This document shows positions 12,333-22,652 of a stretch of DNA of 64,000 nucleotides, piece by piece. Within the stretch, counting starts at the first letter, position 1. Each line of letters starts with the position of its first letter. A program made the translations under genes and the position numbers. This DNA is from Callorhinus ursinus. Lineage: Eukaryota; Chordata; Mammalia; Carnivora; Otariidae. Location of the stretch: assembly GCF_003265705.1 (NCBI RefSeq), contig NW_020312817.1, positions 47,463,182-47,527,181 of the forward strand, in the 5' to 3' direction. The notes under the pieces were generated by a model that saw only the letters and a list, made by a program, of their open reading frames with translations, had not been told where the DNA came from and ran no database searches.

Positions 12333-12779
12333 AACATGCTGCTTCTTATTCTGTGGAAAGTTATTCTGTGTATTGTGTATTACAGCATAAATCCTCTGCC
12401 TTCAACCACACCCCGCACATTTGCCACCACAGTTTGCTCTTCATCTTTGCCAATATTGCCCCGTGCCTTACAGGGCCATTTTCAGTCTGCTTAAATAAAA
12501 CATGATACATTTTATGCTGTTGGTGTTTTCACAACAAATGTTTCTACCCTGGAAAAGTTGTTACTCTGAGACCAATAAATATACATTAAAGTGAATCTTA
12601 CTCTCCTCAGGAAAATATAGAAAGTGTCATTTAGGTAGACTAGTTGCTTCATCTTATGAACGATTTCCTTAGAGTTAAAGTTATGTGCATATTCTATCTT
12701 CTTTTTACAAAGCTAAAAAGAAAACTGTGAGGGGATTACATTGGGTAGGATTCTCTTTAGTTAATTTTATGGTGGCCCC

Positions 12780-13232
12780 CAGTGCCCCTCTTCTCTGTAG
12801 TTTTCCTTTTCAGTTACCGTGGTCGACCATGGTCCAGAAGCAGGTGATCCCCTTTCTGACATACATCAGAAGGTCAGCAGGAGCCTAAGACTGTGTCACA
12901 ATGCCTATATCCTCACCTTACTTCATCTGATCATGTAGGCATCTTACCACCTCACATTATCACCAGAAAAAGAAGAGTGAGTACAGTACAGTAAGACTTT
13001 GAGAAAGAGACCACATTCACAATAACTTCTGTTGCAGTATATTGTCATAAGTATTCTATTTTATTATTAGTTATTGTTCATCTCTTACTGTGCCTAATTT
13101 ATTGATTAAGCTTTATCTTTGGGATGTATAGGGATAAAAACATAGTATATATAATGTTTGGTACTATCAGCAGTTGTAGGCATCTACTGGTCGTGTTGGA
13201 ACATATCCCCTGCAGGTAAGGGGGGACTATTG
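12780..13232 (-). mobile_element. Old Tigger-like (Tc1/mariner) DNA transposon
   Basis: The left end 'cagtgcccctcttctctgta' and right end 'ggtaaggggggactattg' are decayed inverted repeats. Interior blocks such as 'gtcacaatgcctatatcctc', 'gagtgagtacagtacagtaa' and 'actatcagcagttgtaggca' follow a known mammalian Tigger-like non-autonomous element. The right end is followed by TA, the usual target. No transposase frame survives. The family name is recalled, not searched. Confidence 0.6.
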
Positions 13233-13236
13233 TAGT

Positions 13237-13849
13237 TTGCTTATAATAATCAATACATAATAATATCCTGCTATTTACTGTACCCATGACCTTGGACAAA
13301 ACACACACCTGTCTTAAATCTAAATTAAGTTTTCAAACCTTTAACTGTAGGTCGAGCCCCTCCAGGGTGATTTCTACATTCTACAAACTGTGTGCCTTTT
13401 TAGCAGTTAACAACCTCCTATGTAAGCTCCGTAGAAACCCCATAATCTTTCCTTTCCTTTCTTATACCTGAGTCCAAGAACACTCATAAATGTCCCCAAA
13501 TAATACAGATCTACTCCTTTACCAATACATGATTTTGATTGTCTCTTCATTCATTTTCAAGATCTTTTTCCTTGCCTTTGGTAAATTTCCTCCCCATTCT
13601 TCTAAAACTCTGGGAACAGCTTTAAGAGTACTTCTCAGTTTACTAACTGAATACCCTATAATTATAACCATATTCTTAGCAGATAAATAGGACTATACTT
13701 TTAGGACAAAATTAAAGACAGTAGCATTGAGCTCCTGTCATCTTCTTTTGCCTCCCTCTAACTCCCTACCTGTAAGTGAAAACATTCATACTTTCTTCAT
13801 GATAAGTTGTCTTCTTTTATCTCATAAACAATGTACTTGCTTCTGCTCC
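13237..13849. other. Unique-looking non-coding DNA
   Basis: No gene recognised. Plus-strand frames at 13286-13471 and 13490-13690 have no family features. Confidence 0.35.
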
Positions 13850-14800
13850 TGAATTCATCAGGTATTTGCTGGGTGATTACTACTTCTTGGGCACTGGGAA
13901 AATCAATGCAGGCATAGCTAGGAACAAAGCAGCTGTTGTCAATCAGAGTGCTTTCATATTTTTGAACAAATAAGTAGATAGTGAATTAAGTTCAATGTTG
14001 TAAATACTATAAAGAGGGAAGTCTTGTACTATAAGAACGCCTAAGAAAAAATTTCATCCAGATTTGAATGTCAAAAAAGGCTGCGTGGAGGAAGTGTAAA
14101 GAAAAGTATGAGTCAGGAGTGGGAGGGAGAAGAATCAGGAAACTATGACTCCAAAAAAGCAGTGATAGCATATTCAAAGAGGTAAGTGAGAACATGCATG
14201 AAACAGAATGGAGGCTATTGTAACTGGAACATATGGGGCGAAGAGAAGTAAAACCTGAGAGGCAAGCAGGGGGCAATCATGAAGGGCACCAGAGGCCACA
14301 CTAACATTTTAGGTTGGACAGTGATGGGATCACATGTTCTTGTGATGGCTCAGAATAGAATTTGAATTGATGATGGGCCAGACTAAAATTAAGGAGACCA
14401 ATGGTGAAGTGGTAGGAATAGTTCAGGGAAAATAGGATTATAGCACTGGGGTAAGGGCCCTGAGTATGAAAAAAACATGGATAGATACAGGAGATGTATA
14501 AGAGAAGCTATTGGCCTTTTGGTGTGTGAGGTTGTGTGTGAAGGAAGAAGACAAGCAAGACAGTAAGGTTGATGCTCCTGCTTTTGGCTTAAAAGAATGA
14601 ATGGATTTCAGTGCCATTCATTGAAATACATAAAGATAGGAGGAGGAGTAGATTTGAGACAAAGGTAATAAATTCGTTTTGTGGTGTTTTGAGGATTCAG
14701 TTCCTGCAGTGCATACAATTGAAGTCGTCCAGAAGGCAGTAGGATATAGATGTCTGGAGCTCATGAGAGTGAAAAAGCAGAACCCAATTGCTATTGATAG
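13850..14800 (-). repeat. Probable LINE-2-related ancient repeat
   Basis: Loosely conserved blocks ('caggtatttgctgggtgatt', 'gagaggcaagcagggggcaa', 'agaaggcagtaggatataga' with 'tgtctggagctcatgaga') follow the order of a long mammal-wide fossil whose start resembles the antisense LINE-2 3' end. Highly decayed; boundaries and family are uncertain. The frames at 14007-14276 and 14618-14860 are accidents of this decayed sequence. Confidence 0.4.
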
Positions 14801-14891
14801 AGGAATAAATCGTAACAAGAAGGTATATAAACCATAAATGTAAACACCTCTTTTTGACATAATTAATAGATTCCAGTGAATCTTTTGATTA

Positions 14892-15085
14892 AGTGTTGTT
14901 CAAACCTGGCTGCATATTAATCATCAATGGGGCTTTTAAAAATACTGATGTTCTGGCCTCATCACAGCAAAATTAAATTAGAATTTGAGGATTTGAGGAT
15001 TTGAGAATCTACGGATTGGTATGTTGTAACAGCTTTCCAGGAATTCTCATGTAAAGACAGGGCTAAAAATTACTGATTGTAGAAT
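14892..15085 (+). mobile_element. MER5-like (hAT-Charlie) DNA transposon fossil
   Basis: The segment starts 'gttgttcaaacctggctgca' with 'tattaatcatcaatggggct' and ends with decayed complementary text, resembling a MER5-type hAT-Charlie element. It contains a small local repeat of gatttgag units near 14,985-15,008. Confidence 0.5.
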
Positions 15086-16754
15086 TGATCTACTGATTAT
15101 CATGTTATGGTGTATTTATAATTTTTGAAACTGTATTGCTGTCTTCTTTCACAGTGAAAGTAAAAGGGCCAGTAAACATAGGCTTTCTGACAAAATAATA
15201 TATGATTTACAACTACTTATTGTCTGTAACCTTAATCACTGGCAATATTAATTACCTACCTTTAGAAAATATCATTTCATGGATACATTCATCTTGGAAC
15301 TAGAAACCATGAGACAGAAATTAATATATATTTAGTACCTAGTATGTCTCACATTTTTATTAAGAATAACTTATGTCATGTAGTAAACAAATTAAAAACC
15401 TCTATTCTGTGAGGATGAAATAAAAATATCTGGATCCTAGAGGTTGCTCACCTACCCAAGGTTTCATTGTAAATATACTAACAGGTAGACCCAGTGTTCA
15501 TAAAAGTTGAGGTTGAATCAATGGGGCATATAATTTTGTGACACAAATTTGTACATTTCCTTCTTTATCTGGCTGAATCTCTCTGTTTGAGAATGTTTTT
15601 ATTGCAAAGAAGATTTAGCACAGAAGTTTAAGGATCAGAAATATACTCTTTTATCTGTTCTCCTCAGGGGGCAAAACATCAATTATCTCTAAATCTTAAT
15701 ACCCTATCATTTGACTCTTATTTGAGTGCATTTACAATGTGTTTAATATAAACAGCCATTTGTTTTGCCTGAAAATTAATACGATTCAAGCATGAAAGAT
15801 ATTATAGTGTATGCGCATCCTGCTAGTGAATTCTGCCCATAATACAACTTTTTCTTTTCTTTTTTTTCTGATTTTTGGGTCTTATTTCTGAAATATATTT
15901 CCTATACATTTTATCTTTGCTTATATTGTATCCTACCTTATTTTTTATTTCTTTCTTATATCACAGTGAAAGACAAAATTTAAACCAGAAGAATGAGAAA
16001 AATAAAAACAATTTGAATTGCTGAAAGCAGGTATGAGAATCAACCTCAATCCTAAAAAAAAAAAAAAAAACAAAACTAATTAGGTACCAAAATGCTGTGT
16101 GAAGCTTGACTTGCTAGACCTGCAGGAGAAGAGAGAAAGAAAAAAGGATCTAAGAGGGTGACTTTTGCCAGAACCAGGGTATTAAGTTTACTTCTGGGCA
16201 TAAGAAGGGTGACCAATGGGGGTAAGTAGAAACCTAATCTTCTGCAACTCTCTTCCTCAATTCTGCATAGCAAATGTAATCTGGGATCTGTACATCTAAA
16301 ACAGGAACACACAAATGAAAGATTTGAAGGGCCAGCCCCATCTTGGCCTTGAAATAATACATTGTTGCCACTAATATGTTCATCTGAATGTAGCAATCAA
16401 TGGTATCAATCAAGTATATCCGGAAAATTTCCCCAAGGTATTTTCCCCCTAAATTTGCTGAGAAATACAGAGAATTATGGATGATCTCTGGCCAGTTAGA
16501 AGCCACTGAATACTGATTTACTAAAAGGATACCACTTAAAAACCAGAAATACCTGTAATAATTTTGATAAAATTTTGTTCCACAGTTTTGGGGTGAGAAG
16601 AAAATGTATTGCTTAACATCGTCAGAAGAGGAATACTACATCTATCAGAACAGGGGTGAAATAGTTTTATTGTTTGAATAATAAGACAAGGCCACTAGAT
16701 ATCTACCTAAAATGTATTTTACTTTCCATAATATGAATCTATCACTGGGAAAGG
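15086..16754. other. Non-coding DNA with two unassigned overlapping open frames
   Basis: No known repeat identified. A poly-A run lies at 16054-16070. On the minus strand, frames of 106 codons (16076-16396) and 90 codons (16234-16506) overlap in different registers. Neither shows a motif I recognise, and the poly-A is on the wrong strand to be a tail for either. They are left unassigned. Confidence 0.35.
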
Positions 16755-17090
16755 AGCTATCCATTAGGGTCAGCTAGGCTTCCCTCTCATTCCGGCAAGA
16801 CTATGTGACTATCTTTCACCAATGAGATGTGAGAAGTGATGCGTGAAATTTTCCAATTCTTAAGGTACAGATATGTCTTCACTGTCTTTCCCTCATTTAA
16901 TGTTAGATATAGTGGAGTCCAGGGCCACGGGAAATACTAGAGCTGCAACATGAAAGCAATCTGGGCTCCCGAATCTTCATGCGGTGGAAAGTCTCCAGGA
17001 AAACCTACACTAAAATGTTATCCGAGAGAGAATTTTTCTATTGTGTTGTCACCTAACATTCAAGGTTTGTTACATCTGCAAACATTACCC
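16755..17090 (+). repeat. Possible ancient LTR-like repeat
   Basis: The text 'gactatgtgactatctttca' followed by 'ccaatgagatgtgagaagtg' resembles a widespread decayed mammalian repeat with LTR-like organisation. Identification is by memory only; boundaries approximate. Confidence 0.35.
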
Positions 17091-17094
17091 TTAA

Positions 17095-18234
17095 AGTACA
17101 ATCACTAGTATTTTTCTAATAACAAGTTATCAGTTTAAAGAGTTGTTAAAATATATCCCCAGTTCCAGTAAATATAGAAATTTTGGGAGTGTGAATATTC
17201 ATCTGGAAAGTGGGATATATGGGGAGTGTCTAGATTCTCTAGAATGTTCATATTCTGCCACCGACTTCAGAAATAACTCTTCATAGACCAAGTAGCATAT
17301 TCTGATTCAGCTTGCTGTTCTTTATTAGTGGCATGTCACTCCTCTGTTGTCACAGGGTCTGATATTTGTTCTTGTTCGTTCGTTTGTCCCTGATCTCCTC
17401 TTGATTAGCTACCAAATAGCTTCCTCATTAATGGGTTGAAATAGACAAAGGTATGTAAGTTTTCTATTAAGTTCTATAATCCATGGGCCTGATGGAAAAG
17501 TTATCAGAGAAGGCCCATAACCACTATTCCTGAAATCTGCCCTAATACAACTCTCGCAGTTCAAGTATCTTCATTGAGGTACAGGTACAGAGCACACCAA
17601 GGAAAGAACATTTTATTCCTTGTTTTCATGCAGGCCTAAGTCTTGGACCCTAGTAAACTCAGCTGAATTCCATAGATACACAAAATCTTTTTTATGTTGA
17701 GAAGCCAGACCTGAGATCTATATACTGGTAGATTTAGTGGATTCTCTTTTCTTCTACATTTTACTTATAAAACTACTTTACTATTTTTACCGGCAAGAAA
17801 AAATCTAAGGAAAAAAGGAGAGGAGAATGCATACTTTCTTTAGTGTTTAATTCAGAGTTGACCTACGTCATCTGTCACCAGCCTTAAGGAAGAGGCATAT
17901 CCCAGAATGCAGGCAGACTCAGGCCCTTCGATTATCCCTATTTCCAGCTAGGAGAGAGAAAATGACCATGATGCAAAGAGTTTAAATATGCTAGGTTTGT
18001 ATTAGATTTCAAAATTAAAAGCTCTCCAGCTAGAATTGGATTATAGGCACTGTCCTTGCTCATGACCCAGTGTTACAGTATTTCTATGGTAGAGTAGAGG
18101 GGGGTCAGGGAATGAAATGATGAGGATTTAAAAGCCTTGAGCTTTTCACAGAAGTCAACAGGTATCAGATGATAATGATAAAATAATAGCATTATTATTA
18201 CTGTAATTATAATTATTAAGGATCAATGGTAATA
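17095..18234. other. Unique-looking non-coding DNA
   Basis: No gene or repeat recognised. Confidence 0.35.
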
Positions 18235-18335
18235 ATAATAATATTGTGCATACATTGGTGCTCTCTGTGCACTGGACACTATACTTAAGGTTGCAGATAA
18301 ATAATTTCCAGGGAACCACATGTGCAAACTGAGGC
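18235..18335 (-). repeat. Possible MIR fragment, antisense
   Basis: A weak resemblance to antisense MIR around 'ctctctgtgcactggacact'. Short and diverged. Confidence 0.3.
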
Positions 18336-18416
18336 CAGATGTGTTCTCTGCCCAATGCCTAAAATATATGAATCTGTGAGTGTTTTAAACTCTATTATTT
18401 ATAACGTTTTTGTGGG

Positions 18417-18627
18417 GTTTTTTTGTTTGCTTATTTGTTTATTTTTTTGAGAGAGAGAGAGCATGTGTGTGAGCAGTAGGCACAGGGAGAGAGAGAATCT
18501 TAAGCAGACTCCACGCCCAGTGCAGGGACCAATGTGGGATCCTGACCCTGAGATCATGACCCTGAGATCATGACCTGAGCCGAAATCAAGAGTTGGTGGC
18601 TTAACTGACTGAGCCACCTGGGTGCCT
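18417..18627 (-). mobile_element. Carnivore tRNA-Lys SINE, antisense, older copy
   Basis: It starts with T-rich sequence and a GA-rich block and ends with 'gagccacctgggtgcct'. Inside the tRNA-like half a 14-bp unit, gaccctgagatcat, is duplicated in tandem at 18544-18557 and 18558-18571. The copy is more diverged than most others here. Confidence 0.9.
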
Positions 18628-21600
18628 CTATTTAGGTTATTTTCACACCTTACATTTCCTCTGGGTTCATGCCTGAATGATGAGGATGCCAAAAGCCTTA
18701 ACAAAACATATATAAAATTATTACCTTCTCTGTATAAGTGCTTAATTCTCTATATGTAAACATATGAATACATTTGGATAGACACATTCACATGCATACA
18801 TTTTATTTTAATAGCTTATCCTATATAAATCTAAAGTAAACAGAGAGAATGTAAATTATTATTGAATAATGATTTATTTGAAGTCAATGTTAATGCAAGG
18901 TGAAATAAATTCATAAGTGGACCTCTAGGGAATCCATTAAGGCATATCTGGAAATGACCTTACATATTGTGTAGTTCATAATTTATAAATAAATAAACTG
19001 AAAAGAAGAAGTTAGATGTATCCACAATGTCATGAATACATGAGAAGACACCAGATTTCCATATTCCTAGTCAAATGTTCCTTTGAGCACACATAAATAC
19101 AAAATAGATTGTTATATAACCTAACTACTCAAAGACAACAAGTGAAAGGTAAATCATCTGTTATTTGAGCGATCTAGTGCAGCTAAATATCATTTTTGTA
19201 ATATTGAAAGTATAGTTTTAGGCGTATTTGTTTTTGTAAAAATAAAACATAACATATCTTCATTAATATTATAATTAAGCAAATTTAATTTGTAATTTTT
19301 CCTTAATTTAATTTTATTTTTTTCACTTGGAAAAGGCTTGGAAATTCCTTCACCTCAAAATGTATATGTCAGTTCTATACTGATATAGGCAGCTATTATA
19401 TTGATGTCCCCAAAATACTTAACAGACCAGATGACAGTCTTCATCAGAAAGAACCCTATGATAATCCTGGACTATTAACAATATACTTGGCATCCAAGAG
19501 ATGATACAAAGATTTCTTCACTATTCCACTGTGACTGCTCCTTAAGCTGACATAGCTTAACATGGGCACTTAAATTCCCTCCTCCCTGTCTTTGTTCAGC
19601 ATGTCTTGTCCCCTCCACTTGGCTTCACCCTTTCGTCCCCCCCGTCAATCTCCTTCTATTTCATAACAGTCACTGCTCAGCTCTCAAGTTCTGGCTCAAA
19701 CCTTGATCCCTCCAAACTGAAAGTGTCACTTCATCATGACAGTGCATTCTTTAGCTTAAACATATATCTAGGACAAAGAAATATATATATTTCTCATATC
19801 GACATGGTTCATATGACTTAGTTTTAACGCATTATTTTGCTCAAAGACTCCATTCCTACTAGGACTGAGGATAGAAAAGTGGCAATGGAAATGGAAAACA
19901 GAAATGTTATTTATCTCTTCCCTTGTTAAAGGACATTTGGGTCAATTCCAAGTTTTCTTGTATATAATTTCTTGGATGATAATCTGTTCTTTCTACTATT
20001 AACATAATAAAAATGTGTTACCCTCATAGTGGTTGTTGTCCAAATGGTTTTATAGAGCAAAAATGCCAAAGGTATGTTTAAACAACAGTTTATGCAAACA
20101 GAACCCCCAAACCTACTTCAAAACACAGAAGGATCTATAGAGAATGTTAAATCCACTGTTGCTCCTTTTCCTTCCCCAGGCATTTCCTTACTGGGAATCT
20201 CTGTGATATAGGCTGGATTCTCAATATTGTAAGACTAGTTGGGGCTGTAAATATAGACTTAAAAAAATTAAAAACACATGATAAAAATAAGAATTGTTAT
20301 ATAGATTGATAAAATGTGATAATTTAACATTTTCTATTTGCTTTCTCTGTTACGTGTAGTTTCAGATTCAACATTATAAACAAGACGAATGTCTTTCACA
20401 AATGTTTCCATTTATAAATAGTATTCCTGCTTGTGTATACCTAGGATCAATTACAGAACAGCATTCTAAGATTTTTACTGAAAAAAAATCACATAGCTTT
20501 TAAATCTAAACTTGTTCAAACAATTTGTTTAAGAGGGAAAATGTTAGAGAAAAATTCTAGGTCACTCAATATGTAGTATCTCATTTTGTTCAGTGGAGCT
20601 AATCATACTCTAGCTCATTAATTCACATATGTGTCAAATCACATCTCCCAAAATGTAACAACAAACAATAAAAAGCAGTTATGAAGAAGCTCTTTCTAAT
20701 CAAATTGTGTGATCCATAATCAGTAAAATTGTTCTAAACAAATTATAACTTGAGATAGAATTTTTATAATAATTTATATTCTTTTATCTTTGAAATTAAG
20801 AAATGTCATAATAGTTTTATCATAATTTTTTTTAAATCAGTATGATAGTCTTTGCCAGCTGCTTAACTTTGCCAGACAGTTACTGCCAAATGAAGGATTT
20901 TTGATTAGGCTAAAACATCAAGACTAATCCTTGTACTCTCTCTGGATTTCCAATTAGATGGTCTCAGAACTGAGGAATGTTAGGGAAAAAAAAAAAATCA
21001 AAGCGTTTTGAAATAACTGATGACATGCAGCCACAAAGTCAATAGAAATTTTCTTTACCAGAAATTATTTTATAAAATAATACAAATTGGGAGGAAGGGC
21101 TCATTATTGGCTCTTTTAAAAGTACTTACGAGAATATTAATTAAAGCCAGTTAAAAGCTCCCAAATGTTAAACAAAATCAATGTTTCCCCTATCCTTTAT
21201 TGTTTATAAGTGACACTTTGAGTTAGTGATTTACTATACAAGTGGTATTAGAGTTGTGTATTTCAAAAAAAATATATAGTAAAAAAAAGAAAAAGAAAAA
21301 TATGTAGTCATTTGATAAAAATAAAATCCTCCTTTCATCTTGCATAATGCCTAAATTAAAATAAGAATTATTTGATACATAAGCAAAATGAAATTTTAAA
21401 AAATGAGAGTTCCATCCAAAGACCAGAAATGCAACCACCACATTGATTCTGGTACCACTTTTTCCATCATATCAACATAAAGAAAGCAGTTATCAAAGCG
21501 TTGCTCTTAGCGTCTTTCACTAAAACTTCCTAGAAATTCCATTTTGCCTCCCCTTGTCTTATAACTAAAAGACAGATTTTGATTTGTATCAGTTGATCAC

Positions 21601-22202
21601 TTTCATGACTAATTTTTGCTTTGTGTATTATAGTTATAGCTAAGGATTTTTAAGTTAGCTTTGGTCCATAAACAAGGAGCATCATTCACATTGCATGCAG
21701 TGTGGAATTTTCCTCTTGGAGTTGAGCAATGCAATGACTATACCAAGCATTGTGTTTCTATAAATCGTTGTTCAACCCTGAGATTATGCTTCTTAAAATC
21801 CTTCTGTGACTTTGTCTGTCATTGACACCATAGATCTACTGATAAGATGGTTGTTTTCATATGTACTTAATTGCATCTTTGAATGGGAAATTTAACAGTA
21901 AGAATGGTGCTGGGACCACAGATTTGTTAGTGCAGCTTGACCCAAAAGAAGTAATTTCCCATTACTTAAGTTCAGGTTGCTAGTTACTCAGTGCCATTTT
22001 TAACTTTTGTCTTTTGTCTTTCCTGGTCTTGAATGCTAATAGGTGTGTATATTATTATATACACACGGCTATATTATTCTTACTATTATTACTATACTAT
22101 TCTTACTATATTATTTTTACTCTCATATTCTTTTCTGCTTTTCATGAAAGAATATTAAATTCAGAAAATTTGCTAATCAACATATTTAAGTAAAATTTAT
22201 AT
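18628..22202. other. Long AT-rich unique stretch
   Basis: About 3.6 kb with no gene and no repeat I can name. It has many A/T runs (for example near 20,985-20,997 and 21,265-21,300). The frames at 19606-19821 and 21223-21441 show nothing recognisable. Confidence 0.4.
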
Positions 22203-22221
22203 CTAGAGACATATTTTTTTT
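22203..22221. repeat. L1 target-site duplication, 3' copy
   Basis: The 19-bp sequence ctagagacatatttttttt matches ctagagccatatttttttt at 29441-29459 with one mismatch. Read on the minus strand, the duplication starts with A8 and, at its other copy, is preceded by 'gtt'. The cut strand would therefore be TTTT/AA, the usual L1 endonuclease site. Confidence 0.85.
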
Positions 22222-22253
22222 CAAGTATTACCTGCTTTATTGTATTCATGGTC
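22222..22253 (-). other. Candidate L1 3' transduction with its own polyA signal
   Basis: Between the L1's own A-rich end (T8 on the plus strand at 22254-22261) and the target-site duplication lie 32 bases not part of the L1 3'UTR. On the minus strand they contain AATAAA (complement at 22236-22241), 14 bases before a second A-tract (22221-22214). This is the layout expected when transcription reads past the weak L1 signal and uses a genomic one. The extra bases should mark the source locus. Confidence 0.75.
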
Positions 22254-22261
22254 TTTTTTTT

Positions 22262-22652
22262 AAATTTTTTATTGTTATGTTAATCACCATACATTACATC
22301 ATTATTTTTTGATGTAGTGTTCCATGATTCATTGTTTGTGCATAACACCCAGTGCTCCATGCAGAATGTGCCCTCTTTAATACCCATCACCAGGCTAACC
22401 CATCCCCTCAACCCCTCCGGCTTACTCCCCTTTGTTCTTCCCCTCCTGCAATCTTCTTCTTCTTTTGTTTTTCTTAACATATATTGCACTATTTGTTTCA
22501 AAAGTACAGATCTGTGATTCAACAGTCTTGCACAATTCACAGCGCTCACCATAACACATACCCTCCCCAATGTCTATCACCCAGGCACCCCATCCCTCCC
22601 ATCCCCCACCACTCCAGCAACCCTCAGTTTGTTTCCTGAGATTAAGAATTCC
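22262..22652 (-). other. L1 3'UTR
   Basis: Carries the carnivore L1 3'UTR text, antisense 'gttatgttaatcaccataca' followed by 'attcattgtttgtgcataac'. The element's own AATAAA is the complement of 22268-22273. Compared with the nested copy at 26,610, about 60 bases around the 'cctcagtttgtttttcagag' block are missing here, so the two copies differ in structure. Confidence 0.85.
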
